From the NCBI RefSeq assembly GCF_012272815.1, contig NZ_JAAWWL010000001.1, positions 832,154 to 896,153 on the forward strand: DNA of 64,000 nt. Direction: 5' to 3'. Below, one piece after another: positions 45,375-53,427 of this stretch; the first letter of the stretch is position 1; each line of letters begins with the position of its first letter. A model generated the notes under the pieces. It saw nothing but the letters and a program-made list of their open reading frames with translations. It ran no database searches and had not been told where the DNA came from. The translations under genes were made by a program, and so were the position numbers. This DNA is from Croceivirga thetidis. GTDB taxonomy: Bacteria; Bacteroidota; Bacteroidia; Flavobacteriales; Flavobacteriaceae.

Positions 45375-46367
45375 ATGTACCCACTGATCCGAAACAGAAG
45401 ACTTAGAGCCTCAGAATCCATAAGAAGGTTGGTTCGTGAAACAGTACTTACACCAGACGATTTTTTGGTGCCCTTGTTTGTTGTTGAAGGAAAAGGCGTC
45501 AAAGAAGAGATTGCCTCAATGCCCAATTACTATCGCTTAAGCCTTGATAATCTAGAAAAGGAGGTGAAAGAATTGTGGAATATGGGCCTCTGTGCCGTAC
45601 TACTTTTTGTCAAGGTACCGGATAACTTAAAAGACAATGCAGGTACCGAAGCCTTAAACCCTGATGGATTGATGCAACGGGCCATCAAGACCGTAAAAAA
45701 TGCATGCGCAGATATGTTGGTCATGACCGATGTCGCCCTTGACCCCTACTCTTCCTTTGGGCATGATGGCATTGTCGCCGATGGAACGATTTTGAATGAT
45801 GAAACCGCCCTTACTCTAGCCAAAATGAGTAGTTCCCATGCACAGGCGGGAGCCGATTTTGTGGCACCCAGTGATATGATGGACGGTCGGATTTTAACCA
45901 TCCGTGAGGCTTTAGAAAAAGAAGGGTTCACCGATACCGGAATCATGAGCTATGCGGCAAAATATGCAAGTGCTTTTTATGGACCATTTCGAGATGCCTT
46001 AGATTCTGCGCCTGTGGATATAAAAGACGTACCCAAAGACAAAAAGACCTATCAAATGGACCCAGCGAATCGCTTGGCGGCCCTGAAAGAAACTGAAATG
46101 GACGTTGCTGAAGGTGCCGATATCGTTATGGTAAAACCAGGACTTTCGTACTTGGATATTGTTCGCGAAGTAAAAGATGCCGTTGAAGTGCCCGTAGCGG
46201 CGTATCAAGTTTCCGGTGAATACGCCATGCTCAAAGCGGCAGCCGAAAAGGGTTGGTTAGACCATGATGCTGTGATGCTTGAACAACTTATGGCCTTTAA
46301 AAGGGCGGGTGCAAGTATTATTGCAACCTATTTCGCCAAAGAAGCTACCAAATTGCTTAATTGGTAA
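45375..46367 (+). CDS. hemB: Delta-aminolevulinic acid dehydratase (porphobilinogen synthase)
   Basis: Condenses two 5-aminolevulinate molecules to porphobilinogen. 330 residues from the ATG at 45375 (MYPLIRNRRLRASESIRRLV): DFLVPLFVVEGKGVKEEI, MTDVALDPYSSFGHDGIV, DFVAPSDMMDGR, YAAKYASAFYGPFRDA and the Schiff-base region MVKPGLSYLDIV. The metal site lacks the Cys triad of zinc-type enzymes (ALDPYSSFGHDG), so it is the Mg2+-dependent type. It is cut off from the rest of the haem operon by the inverted helicase gene. Confidence 0.97.
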   Translation: MYPLIRNRRLRASESIRRLVRETVLTPDDFLVPLFVVEGKGVKEEIASMPNYYRLSLDNLEKEVKELWNMGLCAVLLFVKVPDNLKDNAGTEALNPDGLMQRAIKTVKNACADMLVMTDVALDPYSSFGHDGIVADGTILNDETALTLAKMSSSHAQAGADFVAPSDMMDGRILTIREALEKEGFTDTGIMSYAAKYASAFYGPFRDALDSAPVDIKDVPKDKKTYQMDPANRLAALKETEMDVAEGADIVMVKPGLSYLDIVREVKDAVEVPVAAYQVSGEYAMLKAAAEKGWLDHDAVMLEQLMAFKRAGASIIATYFAKEATKLLNW

Positions 46368-46574
46368 CCAAGAGCATTCCTGAGATAAGGATGTGACTTA
46401 AATAGTATTGCATCTGTTCTCTTGCCTGTTATGATTCGAACCAAGCTCCTTTTTCAAGGGCAAATAGGGCGAAAAAGCCGGCAAAGACGTTTTTCTCGAT
46501 AAGCGCTCAGCCAGTCTAGAAGCTCTAGGAGTATTTTGCCATATCCAATTTCTCATGTTGTAGCTTTTTGATGA
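46368..46574. other. Intergenic stretch without a confident gene, possible remnant
   Basis: 207 bases between hemB and the small gene at 46575. On the minus strand one frame (about 46400-46540) reads through Arg/Leu/Ser-rich residues such as ASRLAERLSRKTSLPAFSP. This could be the decayed 3' end of a nuclease-like gene, but no start or full domain is present. A GGTTCGAATC string on the minus strand resembles a tRNA T-loop, but no tRNA fold surrounds it. Nothing firm can be called. Confidence 0.3.
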
Positions 46575-46805
46575 TTAATGGAGTTCCTCACATAAGAATC
46601 CTTGCTTTTGCAACAAGGATGCAATAGCAATCACATCGGGACTTTCCGTTTCAACCCGGAGGATGTTGTCACAATCCTCCAAGTCAAAATTCCACCGTCC
46701 GTTTGTGTTGATCAATCGATTAAGGAAAGGCGCAAGGCCCTGCACCTTTCCATTGTTCGAAACCGAAGTTTTAAAAACCAGAACCGTTTTCATCTTATCG
46801 TTCAT
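46575..46805 (-). CDS. Small HMA-like-fold hypothetical protein
   Basis: A 76-residue protein (MNDKMKTVLVFKTSVSNNGK...) whose strand-helix-strand-strand-helix-strand pattern resembles the heavy-metal-associated ferredoxin-like fold: VLVFKTSV, GLAPFLNRLI, WNFDLEDCDNILRVE and VIAIASLLQKQGFLCEE. It lacks the metal-binding CxxC. It overlaps the end of the DinB gene upstream by 11 bases, so the two are co-translated. Function unknown. Confidence 0.7.
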   Translation of the reverse strand: MNDKMKTVLVFKTSVSNNGKVQGLAPFLNRLINTNGRWNFDLEDCDNILRVETESPDVIAIASLLQKQGFLCEELH

Positions 46806-47283
46806 AAAATAATGGTGGTTCTATGCCCAAGGCCCGTAGGTATACATAACCCTGCCCCCGATGGTGAATTTCATTATCGATAAAGTAAAAGATGTGCCAT
46901 AACACGGGAAATTCATACTGCCCAAATAAGACTACGGTTTCCGAAAACTTTTCATCGGTCAACTTTTCCCAAAGGGTATCGATAGCTTCGGTTGAAGCAT
47001 CCCATTGGGTCAATAAGTCGGCCTTTTTATTCCCGTAGTCCCGATGTTCGTCAAATTCCTGCTTTTCGCCCTCGACCAGTTCTCGAAGACCAGGTTCAGC
47101 TATCGCCAAAAGTTCCTTGACCATATCGGCAAAAGGCCGCATGCCCCCAATTCGGAACTCAAAAAATTCTTTTTCAGGAAAGGCTTCAATTACCCTTCTT
47201 GTCAATCTGCGGTGCCCTTGCCACCCCTCTAAAAGTTCGGCTCTACTTAGTATTCCCTTTGCTTGTTCAATCGTTTTTTCCAT
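46795..47283 (-). CDS. DinB-family protein
   Basis: A 162-residue four-helix-bundle protein of the DinB/YfiT-like group: FEFRIGGMRPFADMVKELLA, LLTQWDAS and the C-terminal FYFIDNEIHHRGQGYVYLR, with the conserved metal-type His. Relatives are thiol S-transferases or of unknown role. It is divergent from a WYL-domain regulator with paired dyads between them, a recurrent pairing of these families. Confidence 0.88.
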   Translation of the reverse strand: MEKTIEQAKGILSRAELLEGWQGHRRLTRRVIEAFPEKEFFEFRIGGMRPFADMVKELLAIAEPGLRELVEGEKQEFDEHRDYGNKKADLLTQWDASTEAIDTLWEKLTDEKFSETVVLFGQYEFPVLWHIFYFIDNEIHHRGQGYVYLRALGIEPPLFYER

Positions 47284-47333
47284 GATTTGTTGCTTTATAT
47301 TTTGTTTCTGTTGGTAAAATTAAATGGGGGTAG

Positions 47334-47349
47334 TGACAGCCCTATGTCA
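47334..47349. promoter_or_regulatory. Palindromic operator O1 (TGACA-N6-TGTCA)
   Basis: TGACAGCCCTATGTCA is itself a 5-bp dyad with a 6-base spacer, and is repeated in inverse form at 47383-47398 with 15 of 16 identical positions. It lies 51 bases upstream of the DinB ATG and would overlap that promoter. Likely binding site of the WYL regulator encoded divergently. Confidence 0.65.
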
Positions 47350-47382
47350 GTAGTAAATTTCAAACCCAAAAAAATTTTCAGT

Positions 47383-47398
47383 TGACATAGGGTTGTCA
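47383..47398. promoter_or_regulatory. Palindromic operator O2 (TGACA-N6-TGTCA)
   Basis: TGACATAGGGTTGTCA is the inverse of O1 with one mismatch and has the same internal dyad. Centre-to-centre distance to O1 is 49 bases. It lies about 57 bases upstream of the -33 element of the WYL regulator promoter, placing it between the two divergent transcripts. Confidence 0.65.
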
Positions 47399-47454
47399 GT
47401 CTTCCTAAAGAACTTTGAAGTCTAATAGAACCAATAGATGAATTTTAAGAGACG

Positions 47455-47484
47455 TTTTGACCTTAGCTTGAAATCCTATCTTTG
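47455..47484 (+). promoter_or_regulatory. Promoter of the WYL regulator gene
   Basis: TTTTG at 47455-47459 and TATCTTTG at 47477-47484 with a 17-base spacer match the Bacteroidota -33/-7 consensus (TTTG, TAnnTTTG). The predicted start near 47489 excludes the ATG at 47438 and supports 47504 or 47510. Confidence 0.65.
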
Positions 47485-47509
47485 GAATATAAGCCGATTG
47501 CTTATGGGA

Positions 47510-48463
47510 ATGGATACCGTAAAACGATTTGACCGCATTGTAGCCATATTAATTCAGCTACAGTCGAAGCGCATTGTGAAAGCGCAAGAATTGTCAGACC
47601 GATTTGAAGTCAGTCTACGAACCATCTATCGCGATATTCGAACCTTGGAAGCAGCTGGAGTGCCCATTGCCAGCGAGGCGGGTATCGGCTATTCCATTAT
47701 GGAAGGCTACCGATTACCTCCGGTAATGTTTACCAAAGAAGAAGCGGGCAGTTTTGTGGCGGCTGAAAAATTGATGCAAAGCTTTACCGATAAATCATTG
47801 GGTGGGCATTATGAATCGGCCATGATAAAACTAAAATCCGTATTACGGGGTTCAGAAAAAGATTGGGTAGAAACCTTAGAGAATCAAGTCCGAATTTTTC
47901 CTTCACAGGAAATCTTTAATGATAAAGTGCCAAATGCCTTGGAGGTCTTGTTTGAGAGTATGGCCGAAAAGACCCAAGTGGTCTTATTGTATGAAGCTAT
48001 AGAAGCAGACAAACCTTCAAACCGGACAATTGAACCGGTGGGCATTTTCAATGAAAACAACTTTTGGTATGTGATGGGTTATTGCCACCTCCGAAAAGCG
48101 TACCGACAGTTTCGAGCGGATAGAATCCAGAAAATCTCAAGAACCTCAGCGCCTTTTGAACAAAAGCACCCATCTATTGAAGAACTGCGAAAAAAGGAAC
48201 CGAGAGAAAAAACCAAGGTCAAGATTTTGGTGGATAAAAAGATTTCCAAATTTTTAAAGGGCAGTAGAAAAGGCTATGGTTTTATAGAAGAAAAAATTTT
48301 CGAAGATGAGGTTGAAATGACCTTTCTTATCGAAGATATTCAAAACCATTTCGCACGTTGGTACATTATGTTCGGCGATTATGCCAGAATCATCGAACCC
48401 CAAGAACTAAAAAATAGAGTACTACAACTATTGGAAGAACAAAAACAACAACTAACAACCTAG
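47510..48463 (+). CDS. WYL-domain (YafY/DeoR-type) transcriptional regulator
   Basis: A 317-residue regulator from the ATG at 47510 (MDTVKRFDRIVAILIQLQSK); another ATG lies 6 bases upstream. The N-terminal HTH_11 winged helix reads VKAQELSDRFEVSLRTIYRD and EAAGVPIASEAGIGYSI. The central WYL domain reads VLLYEAIEADKPSNRTIEPV, WYVMGYCHLRKAYRQFRADR, and a WCX-like C-terminal part follows. WYL proteins sense nucleic acid or small ligands. It probably controls itself and the divergent dinB-type gene through the two dyads. The serine hydrolase gene starts at the very next base. Confidence 0.92.
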   Translation: MDTVKRFDRIVAILIQLQSKRIVKAQELSDRFEVSLRTIYRDIRTLEAAGVPIASEAGIGYSIMEGYRLPPVMFTKEEAGSFVAAEKLMQSFTDKSLGGHYESAMIKLKSVLRGSEKDWVETLENQVRIFPSQEIFNDKVPNALEVLFESMAEKTQVVLLYEAIEADKPSNRTIEPVGIFNENNFWYVMGYCHLRKAYRQFRADRIQKISRTSAPFEQKHPSIEELRKKEPREKTKVKILVDKKISKFLKGSRKGYGFIEEKIFEDEVEMTFLIEDIQNHFARWYIMFGDYARIIEPQELKNRVLQLLEEQKQQLTT

Positions 48464-49741
48464 ATGAATCGATTCGTACTTCAAATCTGTATTGCACTTT
48501 TAGTTGGGCAGTTTTCGAATGCCCAAATGGCTGAGAAGTCGCTTCATCAAAAGGTTGATTCGATTATAACGAACGGTATAACTAATGAAGCCTTCCCAGG
48601 CACGCAGGTATTGGTGGCTTTTAGAGACAGTGTGGTTTTTCATGAAACCTATGGCTTTCACACCTATGACAGTTTGGTTAAAGTTGCCAAGGATGATATC
48701 TATGATTTGGCCTCAGTGACTAAAATATCCGCGCCGCTTCCAGCTTTGATGAAATTAGTGGAAGAAGGAAAACTGGACTTGGATGCTCCTTTTTCAAATT
48801 ATTGGAAGCCTTGGAAAAAGAAAAAGGATAAAAAAGCCCTCACCCTTCGTGAAATTTTGGCCCATCAGGCTGGACTCACGCCTTACATTGTTTTTTTAAA
48901 CAAGGTCACCAAAAAGAATGGCGAACTCAAAAGGCGATTTGTGCGCTCAACATCCAATCTGAGGTTCCAAAAACGTGCTTATGAAAATTTGTTTGTCAAG
49001 AGCAACTTCAATCGTAAAATGTACCGCATCATCAATAGGTCAAAGGTCTCACAAGAAAAAACCTATCGGTATTCTGGTTTGACCTTTCTGATTTTCCCAA
49101 AACTGATTGAACAATTGACGGGTCAAGCTTATGAACAATATCTTGAGAATACCTTTTATCAACCGATTGGGGCGAACACCCTTGGTTTTTTACCCAGCGA
49201 AAAGGGTTTTCCGAACAAGATTGTACCCACTGAAAATGACACCCTTTTTAGAAATACGCTGACCAAAGGGTGGGTGCACGATGAAAATGCCGCCCTGCTT
49301 GGTGGAATATCAGGCAATGCCGGACTCTTCGGCACAGCTAATGACCTGTTCAAATTACTCTCGCTATATCAAAACTTTGGTACCCACCAAGGCAAGCAAC
49401 TTCTATCAAAGGAGGTCGTTTCAGAATTTAGCACCATTCAATACCCCGAAAACGAAAACCGTCGTGGACTTGGTTTTGATAAGCCACTTATCGGTAATGA
49501 TACCTTGGCCATCAATCAAGCTTATCCAGCGCCAGCTGCAAGTGCCAGTAGCTTTGGTCATGCCGGTTTTACGGGAACTTTTGTCTGGGCGGACCCCCAA
49601 CATCAACTCACCTTTATTTTTCTGTCGAATCGGGTCTATCCAACCCGTGAAAATCGAAATCTGTACGAGTTGAACATCCGTCCAAAACTGCAGCAATTGT
49701 TCTATGAGGCCTATGTTCATAAAAATAGCACAACGAACTAG
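48464..49741 (+). CDS. Exported serine hydrolase (class C beta-lactamase family)
   Basis: A 425-residue protein with a signal peptide (ending FSNAQ). Penicillin-binding/beta-lactamase fold: catalytic SVTK in YDLASVTKISAPLPALMKL, the tyrosine motif YRYSGLTF (YxG/N variant), and HAGFTGTFVWADP as the HxG box. Relatives are esterases, D-peptidases or beta-lactamases. It begins immediately after the WYL stop, so it is probably co-transcribed with the regulator. Confidence 0.88.
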   Translation: MNRFVLQICIALLVGQFSNAQMAEKSLHQKVDSIITNGITNEAFPGTQVLVAFRDSVVFHETYGFHTYDSLVKVAKDDIYDLASVTKISAPLPALMKLVEEGKLDLDAPFSNYWKPWKKKKDKKALTLREILAHQAGLTPYIVFLNKVTKKNGELKRRFVRSTSNLRFQKRAYENLFVKSNFNRKMYRIINRSKVSQEKTYRYSGLTFLIFPKLIEQLTGQAYEQYLENTFYQPIGANTLGFLPSEKGFPNKIVPTENDTLFRNTLTKGWVHDENAALLGGISGNAGLFGTANDLFKLLSLYQNFGTHQGKQLLSKEVVSEFSTIQYPENENRRGLGFDKPLIGNDTLAINQAYPAPAASASSFGHAGFTGTFVWADPQHQLTFIFLSNRVYPTRENRNLYELNIRPKLQQLFYEAYVHKNSTTN

Positions 49742-49777
49742 GTAAATTTTGGCTATTTTTAGCCCAATCAATCCGAT

Positions 49778-50902
49778 ATGGGCCTACTCATTTTCTACGC
49801 CGTAATTTCAATTTTCTTTTCATTTCTCTGCTCCATTTTAGAGGCCGTGTTGCTGAGCATTACGCCCACCTTTGTCAATGTAAAGAAGAGCGAGGGCAAG
49901 GCGTATGCTGCTGAATTGGAAAACCTAAAAAAAGACGTCGACAAGCCGTTGATTGCCATACTTACCCTCAATACCATTGCCCACACCGTGGGTGCCATTT
50001 TGGTGGGGGTGCAGGCCAAGGTGGCCTATGCGGAACTCTATGGCACGCAGACGCGAACTGTTTTTGGCATTGAATTTACCGAAGACCTTATGGTGGGGGT
50101 GGTCTCAACCATTATGACCATTTTGATTTTGGTGGCTTCCGAAATTATTCCCAAAACCATTGGGGCCACCTATTGGAAACAACTGGCAAATTTTACTGCA
50201 AAGGCTTTGAAGGCCATGGTGTTTTTTATGAAATGGACCGGCCTACTCTGGATTTTACAATTGTTTACCAAACTCATTGGGGCCAAGGGCGAACATGGTA
50301 GCGTTTTAAGCCGTGAAGACTTTTCGGCCATGACCGAAATCGCAGAAGAAGAAGGTGTTTTTGAAGAATCGGAGTCTAAAGTCATTAAAAACCTATTGAC
50401 CTTTGATGAAATACAGGCAAAGGATATCATGACCCCACGTACGGTGATGAAAATTGCTTCAGAAGAAATGACCATTCAAGAATTTTTTGAGGCCAATAGA
50501 CCGTTACGCTTTTCGCGTATCCCAGTTTTTAAGGATCGGGCCGATAACATTACCGGTTTCTTTTTGAAGGACGAAATGCTGGAAGCCATCATCAATAAAG
50601 AAGGTAAAAATCCATTAGCAACCATACGGCGTGAGATTTTGGTCACCAATCGCACCAAACCCATACCGGAACTCTTTGAAAAGTTCGTAGAAAAACGGGA
50701 ACATGTTTCGCTGGTCGTTGATGAATACGGCTCGGTAAGTGGTTTGGTCACTATGGAAGATGTTATCGAAACCTTATTGGGACTTGAAATCATGGATGAG
50801 AGTGACAATGTCGAAGACCTGCAGGTATTGGCCCGTAAAAATTGGGAAACCCGTGCCAAGCGCTTGGGCATCATCTCAGAACAAATACCCGACGAAGAGT
50901 AA
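49778..50902 (+). CDS. CNNM/hemolysin-family membrane protein with CBS pair
   Basis: A 374-residue protein: a DUF21 (CNNM transmembrane) domain with three or four helices in residues about 1-180, with LEAVLLSITPTFV and NTIAHTVGAILVG. A CBS pair follows (about 205-340): DIMTPRTVMKIASEE, SRIPVFKDRADNITGF and HVSLVVDEYGSVSGLVTMED. The usual C-terminal CorC_HlyC domain is absent; the protein stops shortly after the second CBS. Family members are linked to Mg2+ and other cation homeostasis. The next gene shares one base with its stop. Confidence 0.9.
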   Translation: MGLLIFYAVISIFFSFLCSILEAVLLSITPTFVNVKKSEGKAYAAELENLKKDVDKPLIAILTLNTIAHTVGAILVGVQAKVAYAELYGTQTRTVFGIEFTEDLMVGVVSTIMTILILVASEIIPKTIGATYWKQLANFTAKALKAMVFFMKWTGLLWILQLFTKLIGAKGEHGSVLSREDFSAMTEIAEEEGVFEESESKVIKNLLTFDEIQAKDIMTPRTVMKIASEEMTIQEFFEANRPLRFSRIPVFKDRADNITGFFLKDEMLEAIINKEGKNPLATIRREILVTNRTKPIPELFEKFVEKREHVSLVVDEYGSVSGLVTMEDVIETLLGLEIMDESDNVEDLQVLARKNWETRAKRLGIISEQIPDEE

Positions 50903-51372
50903 TGGAAACTGCCGTGGTGAAAACACCTTTGGGCTTCGCTGAAATCTGTGGTGATGAAAACGGTATTGCCTCTATCACCGTTTTTGATGAAGAGCGGTCA
51001 GAAGATATCATACCCGAAGTTCTCGAAGACGCCGTTCATCAGCTCCAAGAATATTTTGAGGGAAAACGCCAAGAGTTCGATTTAAATCTAAACCCGCAAG
51101 GAACGGATTTTCAGAAACGCGTTTGGGATGCCTTATTGAACATCCCTTTTGGAAAAACAACCTCCTACCTCCAACTTTCAAAAGAATTAGGTGATGTAAA
51201 AGCAATTCGAGCAGTAGCTGCTGCAAATGGCAAAAACCCCTTATGGATTGTCGTACCCTGCCACCGGGTTATTGGTAGTAATGGCGATTTAACCGGCTAT
51301 GCCGGTGGCCTACATCGTAAAAAATGGCTATTGGAACATGAAAGTCCTGTAAAGCAACAGTCGCTGTTTTAG
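50902..51372 (+). CDS. Methylated-DNA-protein-cysteine methyltransferase
   Basis: A 156-residue single-domain alkyltransferase repairing O6-methylguanine by irreversible transfer to a Cys. The start ATG at 50902 overlaps the upstream stop by one base (TAATG). Motifs: GTDFQKRVWDALLNIPFGKT, AIRAVAAANGKNPLWIVVPC, the active-site PCHRV with RVIGSNGDLTGYAGG following. Ogt-like. Confidence 0.93.
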   Translation: METAVVKTPLGFAEICGDENGIASITVFDEERSEDIIPEVLEDAVHQLQEYFEGKRQEFDLNLNPQGTDFQKRVWDALLNIPFGKTTSYLQLSKELGDVKAIRAVAAANGKNPLWIVVPCHRVIGSNGDLTGYAGGLHRKKWLLEHESPVKQQSLF

Positions 51373-51378
51373 AAAAGA

Positions 51379-52653
51379 TTATCTCTCAAAATCTTCCCGA
51401 TTCCTCACCTCCCCATTACTAGCAGAGAGTTCGGCAAAATCAATACTACCAGTACCATCAAACACATAGGAGAGCGCCTTGATGTCTCCAAAATCTTCTT
51501 TAAACCGTTCGGTATATACTAGGCTATCGTTAATGCGTATTTCGGCGGTTTTATCTTCTACGGAGATGCCGATGTCTTGCCATTTGTAAAGGTCTTCCCC
51601 CAAATGGGTAAGGTCTTCGCTTTTGCCCCGTTTGACAATCTCACCAAGCTTATAGGCGGCAAAGGTTTCGCAGCCGTTCTGTACTAGTTTTACATAAAAG
51701 ATATGCTTCTCGGTAACCAGTTGTATGATCATCCAAGGGCAGTTGTTTTTGGTCATGGGGTTCAGCTTCATGCTCGTTTTAAATTCAAACGTATTTGAAG
51801 ACACCCCAAAATCACGACTTTGGATAACCCGGGTAACAAAGTCCCGTTCGGTGTCGACCTTTTTCTTTTCCAAGAGTTCCATGGGCAGCTGCAATTGGCC
51901 ATCGCCCACAAAGGTCTCCCCTTGAAAACCTATAAATCGACTATCGCTTTCGCTGTAATAGACATGAGGTTCCCATCCGTCGCTTAAAATATGAACTGGC
52001 TGCATGGCAATGATGCTATCGTTGGCAATAAGCTTGGCCCGATGATAGCCAGATTCGTAATACACACTTGAAAATACGGTCTGGTTGGGTTGTATGGCTT
52101 CCCTACGCCAGGTATTCCATGATTGTTGAATAAAAAAGCTGTCGGCCACCACATTGCTCAGGTCATATTCAAAAATAGCGGTGTTCGGTACGCCCTTCGC
52201 GACCGTTTTATCGACCGTAAACAACACTGGCCCTTTGATAAAGACCCCCCGGCCCTTGTCCTTAAAACTATTGAAGACCAGTAACGCCAATACCACGGGC
52301 ACCACAACCAGCAGCAATACCTTTAGGCGTCTACCCGCTTTGCCAGTGGGTTCCATTTTTATAGGTAGGCTAGCTGCCCCTTCTTTGTTAGACAGTTTAA
52401 AGTCTTGCCAATTTTCATAGTCCAAAACACTGGCCAGTGCATTCAAGGTCGCCAATTGTGGGCCTTGTTTAAAATCGTTTTTCCAAAGGCGTTTTAAGGT
52501 CGAAAGGCTGATGTAGACTCCCTTTTCTGCCTCGATATAGTTCGATAACAACTCCAAGTCCTTTTGGGTATGCCCATTGCCATTGCCAAAGGAGAACTTT
52601 TGCTCCAATTGCCTTTTGCAGATTTCTAAAAACGCTTTTTCTGAAGTTGACAT
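51379..52653 (-). CDS. Transmembrane one-component regulator with extracytoplasmic jelly-roll domain
   Basis: A 424-residue protein from the ATG at 52653 (MSTSEKAFLEICKRQLEQKF). The N-terminal cytoplasmic 90 residues look like a helix-turn-helix (GVYISLSTLKRLWKNDFKQG, then LNALASVLDYENWQDF). One membrane helix is at about 105-125 (VLLLVVVPVVLALLVF). The exterior part has a beta-sandwich with LamG-like strands (YKWQDIGISVEDKTAEIRIN and the closing GSIDFAELSASNGEV). It is divergent from a secreted protein with a similar jelly-roll, probably its target. No family name known to me. Confidence 0.72.
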   Translation of the reverse strand: MSTSEKAFLEICKRQLEQKFSFGNGNGHTQKDLELLSNYIEAEKGVYISLSTLKRLWKNDFKQGPQLATLNALASVLDYENWQDFKLSNKEGAASLPIKMEPTGKAGRRLKVLLLVVVPVVLALLVFNSFKDKGRGVFIKGPVLFTVDKTVAKGVPNTAIFEYDLSNVVADSFFIQQSWNTWRREAIQPNQTVFSSVYYESGYHRAKLIANDSIIAMQPVHILSDGWEPHVYYSESDSRFIGFQGETFVGDGQLQLPMELLEKKKVDTERDFVTRVIQSRDFGVSSNTFEFKTSMKLNPMTKNNCPWMIIQLVTEKHIFYVKLVQNGCETFAAYKLGEIVKRGKSEDLTHLGEDLYKWQDIGISVEDKTAEIRINDSLVYTERFKEDFGDIKALSYVFDGTGSIDFAELSASNGEVRNREDFER

Positions 52654-52788
52654 GCTTCCTCTAAGGTAGTTCAAAAGCCTAAAAAATCAGCACTGGCCAG
52701 AGAATGACCGAAGTTTGACCCTATTTCGAACCTTTTTAGATCGTATTTTACAGGAAGTCTCCCATAATTTTATACAAAATCAAAAAAC

Positions 52789-53427
52789 ATGAAAAAATTA
52801 CGATTACTGGCGGTTATCATTGCCATACAATTGAGCGGTACCGCACTAGCACAAACCACTGAACCTCTTGAAGCCGACCAAGACCATTGGACGATTCATA
52901 ACCGTGAAGGCACCTTTGAAAACAACAACATCCATTTAAACGCCCAAGAACAAGACGGCATGGCCTGGCTGAACGATTCTGAATTTACCAATGGTACCCT
53001 TGAATTTGATGTCAAGGGAAAAAATGCCCCAGGCCGAAGTTTTGTGGGGCTAGCCTTTCATGGGCAGGGCAATGAAACCTTTGATGCGGTCTACTTCCGA
53101 CCCTTTAACTTTAAAAATCCAGAAAAAAAAGCCAACGCGGTGCAGTACATTTCGATTCCCGGCGGCGAATGGTTTACGCTTCGGGAGAATTCCCCGGGCA
53201 CCTATGAAAGTGAATTCAAACCCACACCGGAATCGGTAGAAGATTGGTTTCATGTAAAAATTGAAATTGCGTACCCGCAGGTCAAGGTTTACGTGAATGA
53301 CAGCACTGAACCGACCTTGGTCGTAAATCAACTAAGCGAACAAAAAAGTGGCCAAGTGGGCTTTTGGGTCGGCAATAATTCTGAAGGCTGGTTTAAGAAC
53401 CTCAACATACAACACCATGAGGACTAA
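52789..53427 (+). CDS. Secreted jelly-roll (DUF1080/LamG-like) protein
   Basis: A 212-residue protein with a signal peptide ending ALAQ. The single concanavalin-like domain is seen in TNGTLEFDVKGKNAPGRSFV, GLAFHGQGNETFDAVYFRPF, DWFHVKIEIAYPQVKVYVND and the closing GQVGFWVGNNSEGWFKNLNI. A carbohydrate-binding or glycan-acting role is plausible but no catalytic site is evident. It is divergent from a transmembrane regulator with a similar outer domain. A decayed paralogue overlaps its last 11 bases. Confidence 0.8.
   Translation: MKKLRLLAVIIAIQLSGTALAQTTEPLEADQDHWTIHNREGTFENNNIHLNAQEQDGMAWLNDSEFTNGTLEFDVKGKNAPGRSFVGLAFHGQGNETFDAVYFRPFNFKNPEKKANAVQYISIPGGEWFTLRENSPGTYESEFKPTPESVEDWFHVKIEIAYPQVKVYVNDSTEPTLVVNQLSEQKSGQVGFWVGNNSEGWFKNLNIQHHED

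Noticed and set aside
46425-46450. A tRNA-like T-loop (GGTTCGAATC on the minus strand)
   Set aside because: No pairing T stem, anticodon arm or acceptor stem could be built around it.
49281-49673. A 130-codon frame in the +1 register of the serine hydrolase gene
   Set aside because: The overlapping frame encodes the catalytic HAGFTG box; this one is a shadow.
50476-50874. A 132-codon minus-strand frame inside the CNNM gene
   Set aside because: Low-complexity Ser-rich shadow of the CBS coding region.
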